Source: Plebeiibacterium marinum (lineage in GTDB: Bacteria; Bacteroidota; Bacteroidia; Bacteroidales; Marinilabiliaceae). From it: a stretch of DNA of 64,000 nt. Position 1 is the stretch's first letter. Every line of letters begins with the position of its first letter. The DNA lies in assembly GCF_026013615.1 (NCBI RefSeq), contig NZ_JAPDPI010000020.1, forward strand, positions 41,685 through 105,684, read 5' to 3'. The notes below the pieces were generated by a model, which had not been told where the DNA came from, made no database searches, and worked only from the letters and a program-made list of their open reading frames with translations. The position numbers and the translations under genes were made by a program. This document shows, piece after piece, positions 1-9,508 of this stretch.

Positions 1-1164
1 CAAAAATTAATTACACTAAATAACCTAAGTGCACAAACACCTCCAAAAGGCAAGATAAAATTGGAAGGATTTATTCATTTAGAAGACTCAGTGCACTCGA
101 ATACAGAACAAATCCTTTTAAAAGTAAATTCCACAGATTTTCAAATAATAAAATCAACCATTGCCGATGTAAATCTTAACGCTAATTTAAAACTATCCGG
201 AAATCACATGGCATCAAGGGCTGATGGGAAAATAATTATTAACCGATCGCGTATTAATGCCGACTATTTCAGTCAAATTCACTCTAAAAAAAATGAAGAT
301 CCCAATCCCCCACTATTATTAATTGCCTTGCAAGATACCTTACCGGCAGTCAATCGAGATTCTGTAAACTCCAAAATTAGTCTTGACACTCCGGATATGT
401 TAAAACATATTCAAGGCGAAATTGAAATAAAGATTCCTTCAAATACATGGGTTCGTGGGAAGGATATGAACTTTGAACTTACTGGCCTGTTAAAAGCTAT
501 TAAAACAACCGAAAGCTTAAATTTGGTGGGGAATTTAAAAGTAAGAAAAGGATCATATAAAATGTATGGAAGAACCTTTAATATAAAAGAAGGTGAATTA
601 ACTTTTACCGGCGGTAAGGATTTAAATCCTGTTGTGGATTTTGCTATATTGTATAAGTTTCGGGATATTGCTAAAGATCTCCGTCAAATTAAAATTCAAA
701 TTTCAGGTACAATGCAGCAACCCGAATTTGTATTTTTTATGGATGAAGACCTTATTGATGAAAAAGATGCCATATCCTATATTATTTTTAACAAAGCAGC
801 AGACCAATTAAGTGCAGGACAAAAAAGTAAAGTATTTAGCAGTGAAGAATTTGCTATGAATTTAGTGCTAAACCAGTTATCAACGATAGTTAATGAATCA
901 CTTCGTCAGTCAACCGGGCTTGACGTAATTGAATTAAGCGGAGAAGATAATTGGAAACGCAGTAGCGTAACACTGGGCAAATACATTACCAATAAATTAT
1001 ATTTAGGTTACGAACAATCTTTTGTACTGGATAAAAAAACAAAAGCCATAAATACTGAAAAGATGATGTTAGAATACCAGTTGCTCAGGAATATTATTAT
1101 AAAAGCAACAAACCAAAACAGCAATTCCGGTTTTGATTTAATATTGAAAAAAAACTGGCGATAA
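1..1164 (+). CDS. tamB: TamB-like translocation/assembly protein, C-terminal part (partial)
   Basis: The frame is open from the first base of the window, so this is the 3' end of a longer gene. The last 370 or so residues match the conserved C-terminal (DUF490) region of TamB-like proteins: alternating beta-strand sequence, the segment GNLKVRKGSYKMYGRTFNIK, then GELTFTGGKDLNPVVDF, and a closing LGKYITNKLYLGYEQSF followed by LLRNIIIKATNQ. Members of this family span the periplasm and support lipid transport or outer-membrane protein assembly. The gene ends about 140 bp before the next start and looks intact at its 3' end. The first visible possible start (TTG at 61) is not the real one. The family call is fairly sure; the exact transport role is inferred. 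Confidence 0.85.
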   Translation, partial: QKLITLNNLSAQTPPKGKIKLEGFIHLEDSVHSNTEQILLKVNSTDFQIIKSTIADVNLNANLKLSGNHMASRADGKIIINRSRINADYFSQIHSKKNEDPNPPLLLIALQDTLPAVNRDSVNSKISLDTPDMLKHIQGEIEIKIPSNTWVRGKDMNFELTGLLKAIKTTESLNLVGNLKVRKGSYKMYGRTFNIKEGELTFTGGKDLNPVVDFAILYKFRDIAKDLRQIKIQISGTMQQPEFVFFMDEDLIDEKDAISYIIFNKAADQLSAGQKSKVFSSEEFAMNLVLNQLSTIVNESLRQSTGLDVIELSGEDNWKRSSVTLGKYITNKLYLGYEQSFVLDKKTKAINTEKMMLEYQLLRNIIIKATNQNSNSGFDLILKKNWR

Positions 1165-1305
1165 ACCTATGATAAAGATGTTGTATTATTTTAAAACAGA
1201 AAATTAAAAACAAATAATTACCAGAGAACACCTTAGGGTAACTATTAAAGGTATTTAAAACTTAATTTTCCAATTTACATTATCATCCATATTATTAATT
1301 TTCCT

Positions 1306-4287
1306 ATGGAACAACAATTCAGAACTGGCATCTCTTTATATGAGGAATTGTACTATAAACACTTTTTAAACATTATAGAACAAAAAGTTAGTGATATTGG
1401 CAATTTGATAAACGATGTTACAGGTATCCATACCAAATATCTTGCAGGACTTGAAAAAGTAAATGAAGAAAACGATATTCATATATTATTAGAGAAACAC
1501 AACAACTACTTAAAAGATATATGGGAATACAACAAACTTTCCTATCCTTTAACACCTGAATTTAATTCTCAAAAAGAACTGAAGCAGCTGCTAAATGAAC
1601 ACAGAAATTTAGTTGCTGGTTTGCCCAAAAACATCACACTCTTTGAAACTAACGAAAACAGAGTCATAAATGATGATGACACCTATTTGATAAAATTCAT
1701 AAAAAGGATCAAACAGTTAAGGTTTTGGACATATTCATTATTTATCAACAACAATAATATTAATATTAAGAGAAGGGCACCCTTACGTACTTATGTAATA
1801 CAGAAGCTTTTTTTTGATATTATGCCGGCATTATGGTCTTCATATAAACAGTTGTTTTTATTGGAGATTGAACTGTTAGAGTACTATCAGTCTGCATTCA
1901 ATCAAATTGATGATGAATTTAAAATTCAAGACCAATGTAATATTCCATTAGTAAAACAAACTATTACCCAAGTATTAGATAAGAGCTCTGACGCACAAAC
2001 CATATTAAACCAAACTACGGCCTCTTTTAAGGAATTAATCAAAAATGAACTAATAAATAAAACAAATGAAATAGCTTCCCAAAGCTATAAATTGGGAACT
2101 GCAGAACACCGGAGTATTAAAAACCGTAAATGGCACACTAAAAGGAGTATACGAAAACTATCCTTACAAACCATTAGGCAGATCAATTCATGGGAAATCT
2201 CTCTTTTTAGTATTTCGGAAGCCTGGTGTTTTAATGCGGATCTATTCATTTTAAGGAACAAAGCCCTTATTTCACTTCACTCGGAGAGGTTTAACAAGAG
2301 TATTGCAAAAATAAGCGCCACTTGCGGTGCACTTTCAAGGAGATTAGACACAACTGCGGCTGAGTATGATAAGGTTTATGCCTATATAGACAAAAGCTCT
2401 TTTGATCAGGATACAATTTCCAGTCACAAAACTAACATCAGTAAAATACTGTCATCTGATGGTTTGTTTCTTTCTAAAGTCAATCATTCTCAAACTATTT
2501 TGTATGCATTAAATGAAATTGAACAAAAAGTAGTCTCTGAAATTGAAAGCATCAATGATAAGAGGATGATTTATCAAGGCAATTTGGAACCGGATAAAAT
2601 GCAATTATCAAAGCTTAATCCTGTACATTTAAAAGATTTATTAAAACTTGAAATCCAACCACGGTTTTCTTCTGATATAGAATTACTCAAGCAAAATATT
2701 CTTCAAAAAATTGCCTTTTACGAAAGCGAAATAACCAATCTGGTACACATTTCAGAATATAACTTTGAAACAATATCCTCTATACTTACCAATAAGGATT
2801 CAAATATTGATGACTTATTAAACATCATCAAGGAAGGAAAAAGCAAAGTAATCAATAAACTTAAAGAAATCACTGCTGATTTATCTGAATTAGAAACATA
2901 CGCCAGATCACAACTGACGGGTACAATTAAAAATTTAGTAGATGAACTAACAGCCCTAACAGAAAAGGAAAGAATTGGAGAGTTAAATTTAAGATTGCTT
3001 AAAGCTAAAGCAATTACAAAATCAACTCGCTTTAAAAATTTGATCATAGGTTACTTATCAGGCATTTTAAAAAGAGCTGATGCTTTAAGGTTACTGATTC
3101 AAAACAAAGGATTTAAGTTTAGCAAGCACCTGGCAAAAATATACTCACAGGAAGAAGTACAGGCAAGTATAAACAATGAAATTTCCACTTTTTTAAGTGA
3201 AATTGCCATCACTAAAGATAAACTTCCATTTTTATATCAGAGGCTTTTTAAGCTGGAACCCGTTGACGAAGGCTACCTGTACTTTAAACGTTCTGCTGAA
3301 ATAAACCACTTAAAACTGGCATATAACAACTGGAAAAAAGGCAGATTTGCCAACATTGCCATTACTGCCGAAAAAGGTGCAGGTGTTACTTCAATTATTA
3401 ATTACGTTGTTAATGATAGCGAACTTGAGTATACACGCATCAATTTTCAGGAATACAATAATATATACCGTCAGGATGAATTTATATTTACTTTGTCAGA
3501 AATACTTGACCTCACCCCTTTAAATGAACTAGAGCTATTTATTGATGAATTAAACAATACAAAAGGCATTATGATTCTGGAAGGACTGCAATATGCTTAT
3601 TTGAAAAAAGTTGATGGATTTGAAACATTGAAGCTGCTATTTGAAATCATATCAAAAACCAATAAAAACATATTTTGGATATGCACTTGCACCTTGCATG
3701 CCTGGAATTATCTAAATAAAGCCATCTCAATAGAAGAGTATTTTGGCCATATTATCAAACTTGGAGAATTTTCAAACGAAGAAATGATAGATATCGTTAA
3801 AAAAAGGCACCAGGTTAGTGGATATGAACTTGTATATCTAAAAAGTAAAGCAGATACAAACAATAAAAAACTAGCAAAGATGAGTATTGAGGATACCCAA
3901 CATTTGCTTGAAAAACAATATTTCCAGATTTTGAACACCTTGGCTAAAGGAAACATAAGCATAGCATTAATATTTTGGTTGCGCTCTATTAAAAGGATAG
4001 AAAACAATACCTTGTATATTAATTCCATGGATGATTTCAATATTTCGTTTATCAGAGGATTAAAACAGGAAAAACTGTTTTGTTTATATGCTATTCTTTT
4101 GCACGACGGACTTGATCTTGAAGGCTTTTGCAAGGTAATGAGACTTTCACCCGAACAGGGTCGCATGAAACTATTTCAAATGGTAGATGATGGCCTGTTA
4201 CTCGAATTAAACAAAAGGTATGTCATTAACCTTTTGCTATATCGCCCAACCATTGATGCATTAAAAGCAAAAAACATATTACATTAA
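1306..4287 (+). CDS. Uncharacterised large protein with degenerate P-loop, paired with MscS
   Basis: I do not recognise a named family. The 993-residue protein has a long, mostly helical N-terminal two thirds without signal peptide or obvious membrane segments, then an AAA+/STAND-like module. The P-loop position near residue 691 reads AEKGAGVTS, where a standard Walker A would carry GK[ST]; the lysine is replaced by valine. A Walker B-like strand follows (GIMILEGLQYAY, near residue 755), and the last 80 residues (from FCLYAILLHDGLDLEGF) look like a winged helix. The gene stops 11 bp before the MscS gene, so the two are probably one operon. Function is unknown; the missing lysine suggests nucleotide binding may be altered or lost. 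A scaffold or sensor for the channel is speculation from position only. Confidence 0.6.
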   Translation: MEQQFRTGISLYEELYYKHFLNIIEQKVSDIGNLINDVTGIHTKYLAGLEKVNEENDIHILLEKHNNYLKDIWEYNKLSYPLTPEFNSQKELKQLLNEHRNLVAGLPKNITLFETNENRVINDDDTYLIKFIKRIKQLRFWTYSLFINNNNINIKRRAPLRTYVIQKLFFDIMPALWSSYKQLFLLEIELLEYYQSAFNQIDDEFKIQDQCNIPLVKQTITQVLDKSSDAQTILNQTTASFKELIKNELINKTNEIASQSYKLGTAEHRSIKNRKWHTKRSIRKLSLQTIRQINSWEISLFSISEAWCFNADLFILRNKALISLHSERFNKSIAKISATCGALSRRLDTTAAEYDKVYAYIDKSSFDQDTISSHKTNISKILSSDGLFLSKVNHSQTILYALNEIEQKVVSEIESINDKRMIYQGNLEPDKMQLSKLNPVHLKDLLKLEIQPRFSSDIELLKQNILQKIAFYESEITNLVHISEYNFETISSILTNKDSNIDDLLNIIKEGKSKVINKLKEITADLSELETYARSQLTGTIKNLVDELTALTEKERIGELNLRLLKAKAITKSTRFKNLIIGYLSGILKRADALRLLIQNKGFKFSKHLAKIYSQEEVQASINNEISTFLSEIAITKDKLPFLYQRLFKLEPVDEGYLYFKRSAEINHLKLAYNNWKKGRFANIAITAEKGAGVTSIINYVVNDSELEYTRINFQEYNNIYRQDEFIFTLSEILDLTPLNELELFIDELNNTKGIMILEGLQYAYLKKVDGFETLKLLFEIISKTNKNIFWICTCTLHAWNYLNKAISIEEYFGHIIKLGEFSNEEMIDIVKKRHQVSGYELVYLKSKADTNNKKLAKMSIEDTQHLLEKQYFQILNTLAKGNISIALIFWLRSIKRIENNTLYINSMDDFNISFIRGLKQEKLFCLYAILLHDGLDLEGFCKVMRLSPEQGRMKLFQMVDDGLLLELNKRYVINLLLYRPTIDALKAKNILH

Positions 4288-4298
4288 AAAAAAGGATA

Positions 4299-5276
4299 AT
4301 GATTAAAAAAAACATCATACTATTACTATCTGCAATACTGATAAACAGCATCTCTTTGTTTGGCCATTGTTTGCATGATGATCCTCTTATACATCAAAAT
4401 GATACAATTGCTATCCATAAAACAAACCTGGAAGTAAACGACTCTATACCAACAGCCAAAACCCTTCAAGAAAAAATTAGTGAGTTGGGAGCACCTCCTG
4501 TGAATAGGATATTAACTACGGGAAAAATTGTATGGTCACTCATTATTATTTTAATAGGTTTTTTGGTATTAAAATTTATAGATGTATTGCTGAACAAAAT
4601 TGGTCAAAGAAGCACCCATTACCGAATTGTAACCAAAAGGATTATCCCTATTGTCAAAATTCTCGGGTGGATATTTATTACGTATATTATTATCCAAGGG
4701 GTTATAAGGCCTCCCCTGGCAACCGTTATAGCTTTTTTTACATCAGTTGGTGTTGCCGTTGGTTTTGCTGCCCAGGACTTACTAAAAAATATTTTTGGAG
4801 GTTTAATGATTTTATTTGACAGGCCTTTTCAGATTGGGGATAAAATAGAGGCCGGCAGTTCCTATGGAGAAGTGATAAAGATAGGATTGCGCTCAACACG
4901 CATTGTAACAGCTGATGATTCGGTTGTTACAATACCCAATGCCGAAATGATGAACCAATCCATTGCCAATTCCAATAGTGGGGAAACCAATTGCCAGGTT
5001 GTGGCAGAGTTTTATCTACCCCTTGATATTGATACTCAAAAAGTAAGAAGGATTGCAACAGAGGCTGCAATGGTATCAAAATACATATATTTAAACAAAC
5101 CCGTTGCGGTATTATTTTTTAATGAAATGAAAGATAAACGAAGCGTAATCAAAATGCGCTTAAAAGCCTATGTGTCTGATATAGCGAATGAGTTTATCTT
5201 TAAAAGTGATATGACTGAAATAACATTAAGAGAATTGATTAAAGAAAAACTTATTAGTAAGGACTATTATATGTAA
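4299..5276 (+). CDS. MscS-family mechanosensitive ion channel
   Basis: A 325-residue small-conductance mechanosensitive channel. An N-terminal signal-like stretch (residues 1-22) is followed by a charged periplasmic segment and membrane helices near residues 70-95 and 110-165. The pore-lining TM3 signature is clear: VGVAVGFAAQDLLKN followed by IFGGLMILFDRPFQIGDKI, then the beta domain with TRIVTADDSVVTIPNAEMMN. Such channels sit in the inner membrane and release solutes on hypo-osmotic shock. The C-terminal cytoplasmic domain is short but complete for the family. It lies directly downstream of the degenerate P-loop protein in a probable two-gene operon and ends 3 bp before the convergent histidine kinase gene. 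Confidence 0.92.
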   Translation: MIKKNIILLLSAILINSISLFGHCLHDDPLIHQNDTIAIHKTNLEVNDSIPTAKTLQEKISELGAPPVNRILTTGKIVWSLIIILIGFLVLKFIDVLLNKIGQRSTHYRIVTKRIIPIVKILGWIFITYIIIQGVIRPPLATVIAFFTSVGVAVGFAAQDLLKNIFGGLMILFDRPFQIGDKIEAGSSYGEVIKIGLRSTRIVTADDSVVTIPNAEMMNQSIANSNSGETNCQVVAEFYLPLDIDTQKVRRIATEAAMVSKYIYLNKPVAVLFFNEMKDKRSVIKMRLKAYVSDIANEFIFKSDMTEITLRELIKEKLISKDYYM

Positions 5277-5279
5277 AAA

Positions 5280-8200
5280 TTAATACTCTGAAGGATTTTT
5301 ACCAAACTGTTCCTTAAACTTAATACGAAATTGGGCTACACTGGAGAATCCGACTTCCTGACTAATCTCACTTATTTTCAGCTTTTTCTCTGCCAATAGC
5401 TCTGCAGCCTTATGTAACCTAACTTTCCTGATGTAATCAGAAATATTTTCACCTGTTAAAGACTTAAATTTTCTATAAAAGGTAGAGCGGCTCATATTCA
5501 TTTCTTCGCTTAACATTTCTGTATTATAGTCTGCATTACTTAAGTTACTAACTATACAGTTGTTTAGTTGGTTCCAGAATTCAACATCTCGTTTTGATAC
5601 CTTGCCGTTTTTAATGGAATCCTTTATATCAAGTGATTTAAACTGCTTTTTAAGCTCCATCCTGTTTTTTATTAACGCATTAATACGTGCAATAAAAACT
5701 GATTTACTAAATGGTTTTTCAATATAATCATCTATCCCAAGCGAAAATCCTTCAACCTTTGACACATCTTCTGATTTTGCAGTTAAAAATATTAAAGGGA
5801 TATGGCTGGTATTTATGTTTTTCTTTACCTGCTTACAAAACTCAAAACCATCCATAACAGGCATCATTATATCTGATATTATTAAATCCGGAACATGACT
5901 CTTTAGTATATCAATTGCCTGTTTTCCGTTATCAGCTTCTAATACCTTAAAATTTGCCGATAATGTATTTTTGATAAAAGTTCTTAGGTCGTAATTGTCT
6001 TCCACCAACAAAATCTGAATATCCTTAATATCAACCAGCGGCACATCTTTCTGATAATCTTCAACTGAGGATTGCTGAATTGGTGTTTGGGGTAAATTTA
6101 TTGTGCTTAAATTATCGGATACCTTTCTTTTTTTAAACCTGAGCGAAAAGCGGGTGCCCTTATCTACCTCTGAATATAGCCCCAGGCTACCTTCAAGCAG
6201 GTCTGTTAACTCTTTAACCATGGAAAGTCCTATACCATGCCCAACATCCTTTGATTGAAAATCAGCCCTGTAAAAGCGTTCAAAAATCAACTTCTGCTCT
6301 TCCTCTGATATTCCTTTACCTGTGTCAATAACTTCTATCAAATAATCATTCTCATCACTGATTAACCGTATAATGACCTGCTCATCTTCATCTGTGTACT
6401 TAATAGCATTTGAAATCAGGTTGTATACAATTTTTTCGAGTTTATCCGCATCAGTCGACACCCATAATTTCTCCTCCAAATCAGTAACTAATTGAATATT
6501 TTTTTTCTGTGCTAATATTTTAAATGACAGAACAATATTATTTATAAAACCAGCCAATTCAACATTCGAATAATTTACCCGTACCTGTTTCAAATCTATT
6601 TTTCGGAATTCTATCAGCTGATTAACTAAACGGAGCAATCGTGTGGCATTATCCTTAATAATATGTCTTATATGCCTTGAATTCTCTTTCTCCAGATTTT
6701 CAAGATACCCTAAAATAATGGTCAGGGGAGTACGGAACTCATGCGAAACGTTGGTAAAGAAGCGTAATTTGGCCTGATCTGCGTCATGCAGTTTATCTGC
6801 AATTTCCTGAATTTCTTTGTTTTTAATTAATAAATCCTTTGTTTGTTCATCTACTTTATTGGCCAGCCAAATATTCCGTTTTTTTACCTGTTGCAGTTTC
6901 AACCTGAAAACCCCAAATACCATAATGGCCAAAAAAAAGAGCAGAGCCAATTGAAAAGATAAGGTCTTCCAAAACGGCGGGGTAATAACAATTTCAAGAT
7001 TTTTAATTCCACTCCTATTGTTAGAGCCATCTGTTACCTGAACTTGTAATAAGTATTTTCCAGGTTGCACATTTGTAAAACGCAACTTTAAGTCGCCCGG
7101 TTTATTATACACCCAATCCTTATCCCATGGTGAGAGTTTATACCTGAAAATATAATTATTAGGCACCTCATAAGGAGTAGCATTTACAATAAACGAAAAA
7201 TTGTTTTGCTTGTAACTCAGTTCCAACATCTTTAACCGATTTACTTTTTCCATAAGCAACACATTATTACTAATGGTATCTCCTGCATTTACAACTTGGC
7301 CATCCAATTCAAACTGTTGTACAAATGGAACCGGCAAATTGTTGGCTATTTTTAAATCCTCCGGTTTAAATGCAACAATCCCCGTATAACCTCCAAAATA
7401 AAGAGTGCCATCCTTACCTTTTAAATAGGCATCATCCATAAATACATAGCTATTCAGGAAAGTGGAAATCTTTTGGGTTTTCATATCCAACTTACTAATC
7501 CCCTTATTGGTACTCATCCATAGATTATTATCCAGGTCCAAATCCACACTATACACAATATTGTTCGACAGGCCATGCTCTTCAAGAAATACCTTTTCAA
7601 CTGTTCTGGTTATGGAATTAAATTGGTTCAATCCTGAATTGGTAGCCAACCAAATATTTGAAGCATCTATTTCCAGGCTATATATTTTCCCCTCTGTTAT
7701 ATTAGCATTTGATTCGTTATAAAAAACAGACTTACCACTTTCTCCATTAATAAAAACAAGCCCGCTCCCGTCTGTAGCTGCCCAAATATTCTTATTATGG
7801 TCAACTTTTATGTCCCTTATTGCAGTACCCGATAGATTGTCATATAATAATTCCGCCTTTTTCGTACCAATGGATATTCTATAAATCCCTGAATTTGATG
7901 CTATCAGCACAGAGGTACTGTCATATTGCTGAATGGCATAACAATTTGAAAAATTAATATCCGGAAATATAATATTCAGCCGATCAAACCTTTTTTGTTT
8001 CCTGTTATACAAACAAACACCACTGCGTATTCCCACAAAAATATTTCCATCACTATCCTCCAATATCTTCCTGACTCCTGCTATTTTCTTCTGCTTATTG
8101 TTTTTATCATGACAATTATCAAAATACTCTTGTTTCCCATCTGGATGAATCACCCCTATCCCCTCACTATCAAACCCAAACCAAACATCATTATTCGAAA

Positions 8201-9257
8201 GTTTACAAATTGCTCTAACCGGCTCAACCGTTTTGCTAATATCGTTACTATAGTCCCAGTTAATGTGTTTAAACTGATTTTTATACCTGCTATAATAGTT
8301 CAATCCATTTTTATAGGTACCAATCCAAACGTTTCCCTTGTTATCTGCAACCATATTGGTTATTTGCCTTCCATAAAAAGAAGTTAAACTGGAAAGATTC
8401 AATGAAATTTGCTTTTTTTGAACGCCTTTGGGTGTATTTTCGTAAATGTGAATGGCATTTCCCACAGTCATCCAAATATCATTATTCGCCAATAGCATAT
8501 TACCTATACGTGCTATATCCTGCCTTTCTATGGAAAATAGTTTATTTTTTACCGTTAAGTCGTTTCTCAATGAAATAACATCGGTGCCCTGCAAACAAAC
8601 AATACTATCCTTTGTACCCGACATCTTATGCACATCACCTGTCAACAACAACTCTCTCGCAATTTCATCGTTTTCAGTATATAGATGTTCAATACCAAAA
8701 TCACCATAAAGCAAAATCCCTTTAGCATCATGTTCCACAAAACCTCTTACATTTCTTTGATGCTCAATTAAACGCGACCGATTTTTAAAAGGATTAATTA
8801 CCAGCACTCTATTGCCATCAACAAGCCATAAATCACCGTTTTCATCTTCAGACATTTTTATGGATCTTGAAATATTTACACCCTCTACCCATTTCTTGTC
8901 TAATCTGGTAAACCGGTTACTATTGGCATGGTACAGGTTAATAACACCACTTTCTGTTGCAACCCAAACATCTCCATCTTTGGCATTACATACACTTACA
9001 ATGTTGTTTCCGGAAATGCTGGTTGTATCATTTGTATTTGACTTATATATTTCAAACTCGAAGCCATTATATCGGTTTAAGCCATTTAAAGTTCCCACCC
9101 ATAAATTACCAAAGTCATCAAAAGCAATACTGTGAATACCATTTTGGGATAAACCATCACCAACATCCAAATGCTCAAAACTAATGGTCTGCGACACAGA
9201 AAAACCTGGTAAACCAATAAGAAAAAGTAGTATGACAATGATCTGAGAATGCCGCAT
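5280..9257 (-). CDS. Hybrid two-component system (HTCS) sensor kinase / response regulator
   Basis: A single-polypeptide two-component regulator of the type that controls carbohydrate-use loci in Bacteroidota. In order: signal peptide (start MRHSQIIVILLFLIGLPGF), a large periplasmic Reg_prop beta-propeller (repeated GNLWVGT / NIWAATDGSG units), a Y_Y_Y domain (FRYKLSPWDKDW), one membrane helix near residue 770, a HisKA domain with H-box NVSHEFRTPLTIILGY near 840, a HATPase domain, a receiver domain with phospho-acceptor in LIISDIMMPVMDG near 1127, and a C-terminal AraC HTH (MSRSTFYRKFKSLTGENISDYI). A longer frame begins at 9332, but the methionine at 9257 gives a clean signal peptide and is preferred. 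It is divergent from the DUF1080/oxidoreductase genes, which it probably controls. Confidence 0.93.
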   Translation of the reverse strand: MRHSQIIVILLFLIGLPGFSVSQTISFEHLDVGDGLSQNGIHSIAFDDFGNLWVGTLNGLNRYNGFEFEIYKSNTNDTTSISGNNIVSVCNAKDGDVWVATESGVINLYHANSNRFTRLDKKWVEGVNISRSIKMSEDENGDLWLVDGNRVLVINPFKNRSRLIEHQRNVRGFVEHDAKGILLYGDFGIEHLYTENDEIARELLLTGDVHKMSGTKDSIVCLQGTDVISLRNDLTVKNKLFSIERQDIARIGNMLLANNDIWMTVGNAIHIYENTPKGVQKKQISLNLSSLTSFYGRQITNMVADNKGNVWIGTYKNGLNYYSRYKNQFKHINWDYSNDISKTVEPVRAICKLSNNDVWFGFDSEGIGVIHPDGKQEYFDNCHDKNNKQKKIAGVRKILEDSDGNIFVGIRSGVCLYNRKQKRFDRLNIIFPDINFSNCYAIQQYDSTSVLIASNSGIYRISIGTKKAELLYDNLSGTAIRDIKVDHNKNIWAATDGSGLVFINGESGKSVFYNESNANITEGKIYSLEIDASNIWLATNSGLNQFNSITRTVEKVFLEEHGLSNNIVYSVDLDLDNNLWMSTNKGISKLDMKTQKISTFLNSYVFMDDAYLKGKDGTLYFGGYTGIVAFKPEDLKIANNLPVPFVQQFELDGQVVNAGDTISNNVLLMEKVNRLKMLELSYKQNNFSFIVNATPYEVPNNYIFRYKLSPWDKDWVYNKPGDLKLRFTNVQPGKYLLQVQVTDGSNNRSGIKNLEIVITPPFWKTLSFQLALLFFLAIMVFGVFRLKLQQVKKRNIWLANKVDEQTKDLLIKNKEIQEIADKLHDADQAKLRFFTNVSHEFRTPLTIILGYLENLEKENSRHIRHIIKDNATRLLRLVNQLIEFRKIDLKQVRVNYSNVELAGFINNIVLSFKILAQKKNIQLVTDLEEKLWVSTDADKLEKIVYNLISNAIKYTDEDEQVIIRLISDENDYLIEVIDTGKGISEEEQKLIFERFYRADFQSKDVGHGIGLSMVKELTDLLEGSLGLYSEVDKGTRFSLRFKKRKVSDNLSTINLPQTPIQQSSVEDYQKDVPLVDIKDIQILLVEDNYDLRTFIKNTLSANFKVLEADNGKQAIDILKSHVPDLIISDIMMPVMDGFEFCKQVKKNINTSHIPLIFLTAKSEDVSKVEGFSLGIDDYIEKPFSKSVFIARINALIKNRMELKKQFKSLDIKDSIKNGKVSKRDVEFWNQLNNCIVSNLSNADYNTEMLSEEMNMSRSTFYRKFKSLTGENISDYIRKVRLHKAAELLAEKKLKISEISQEVGFSSVAQFRIKFKEQFGKNPSEY

Positions 9258-9332
9258 GAACAATATTATAAAACCTAAAAATACATCATTTATATATATG
9301 AAAAACCAGTCTTTTAAAAAAACTGCGACCAA

Positions 9333-9508
9333 TATAATAGATGTAAAACTAAAATATTTAATGCCTCTTTAATCTTTTCATAAAAAACCATCAAAAAAGA
9401 TGCTTTGAAACAAAACCATCCTTTAATGACACAAAACCACACGTGGTAATGAGCTGGTTAAAACTAAGTTTGCTAAACGATTACTGAAATAACACTTAAA
9501 AAACAACA
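9333..9508. promoter_or_regulatory. Divergent intergenic region with candidate promoter
   Basis: This gap separates the leftward HTCS gene from the rightward DUF1080 gene and must hold their control signals. On the + strand TAAGTTTG at 9465-9472 fits the Bacteroidota -7 consensus TAnnTTTG and would start transcription about 30 bases before the DUF1080 start. No convincing -33 TTTG is visible at the right distance, consistent with a regulated promoter needing an activator. The HTCS binding site itself cannot be recognised. Confidence 0.4.
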
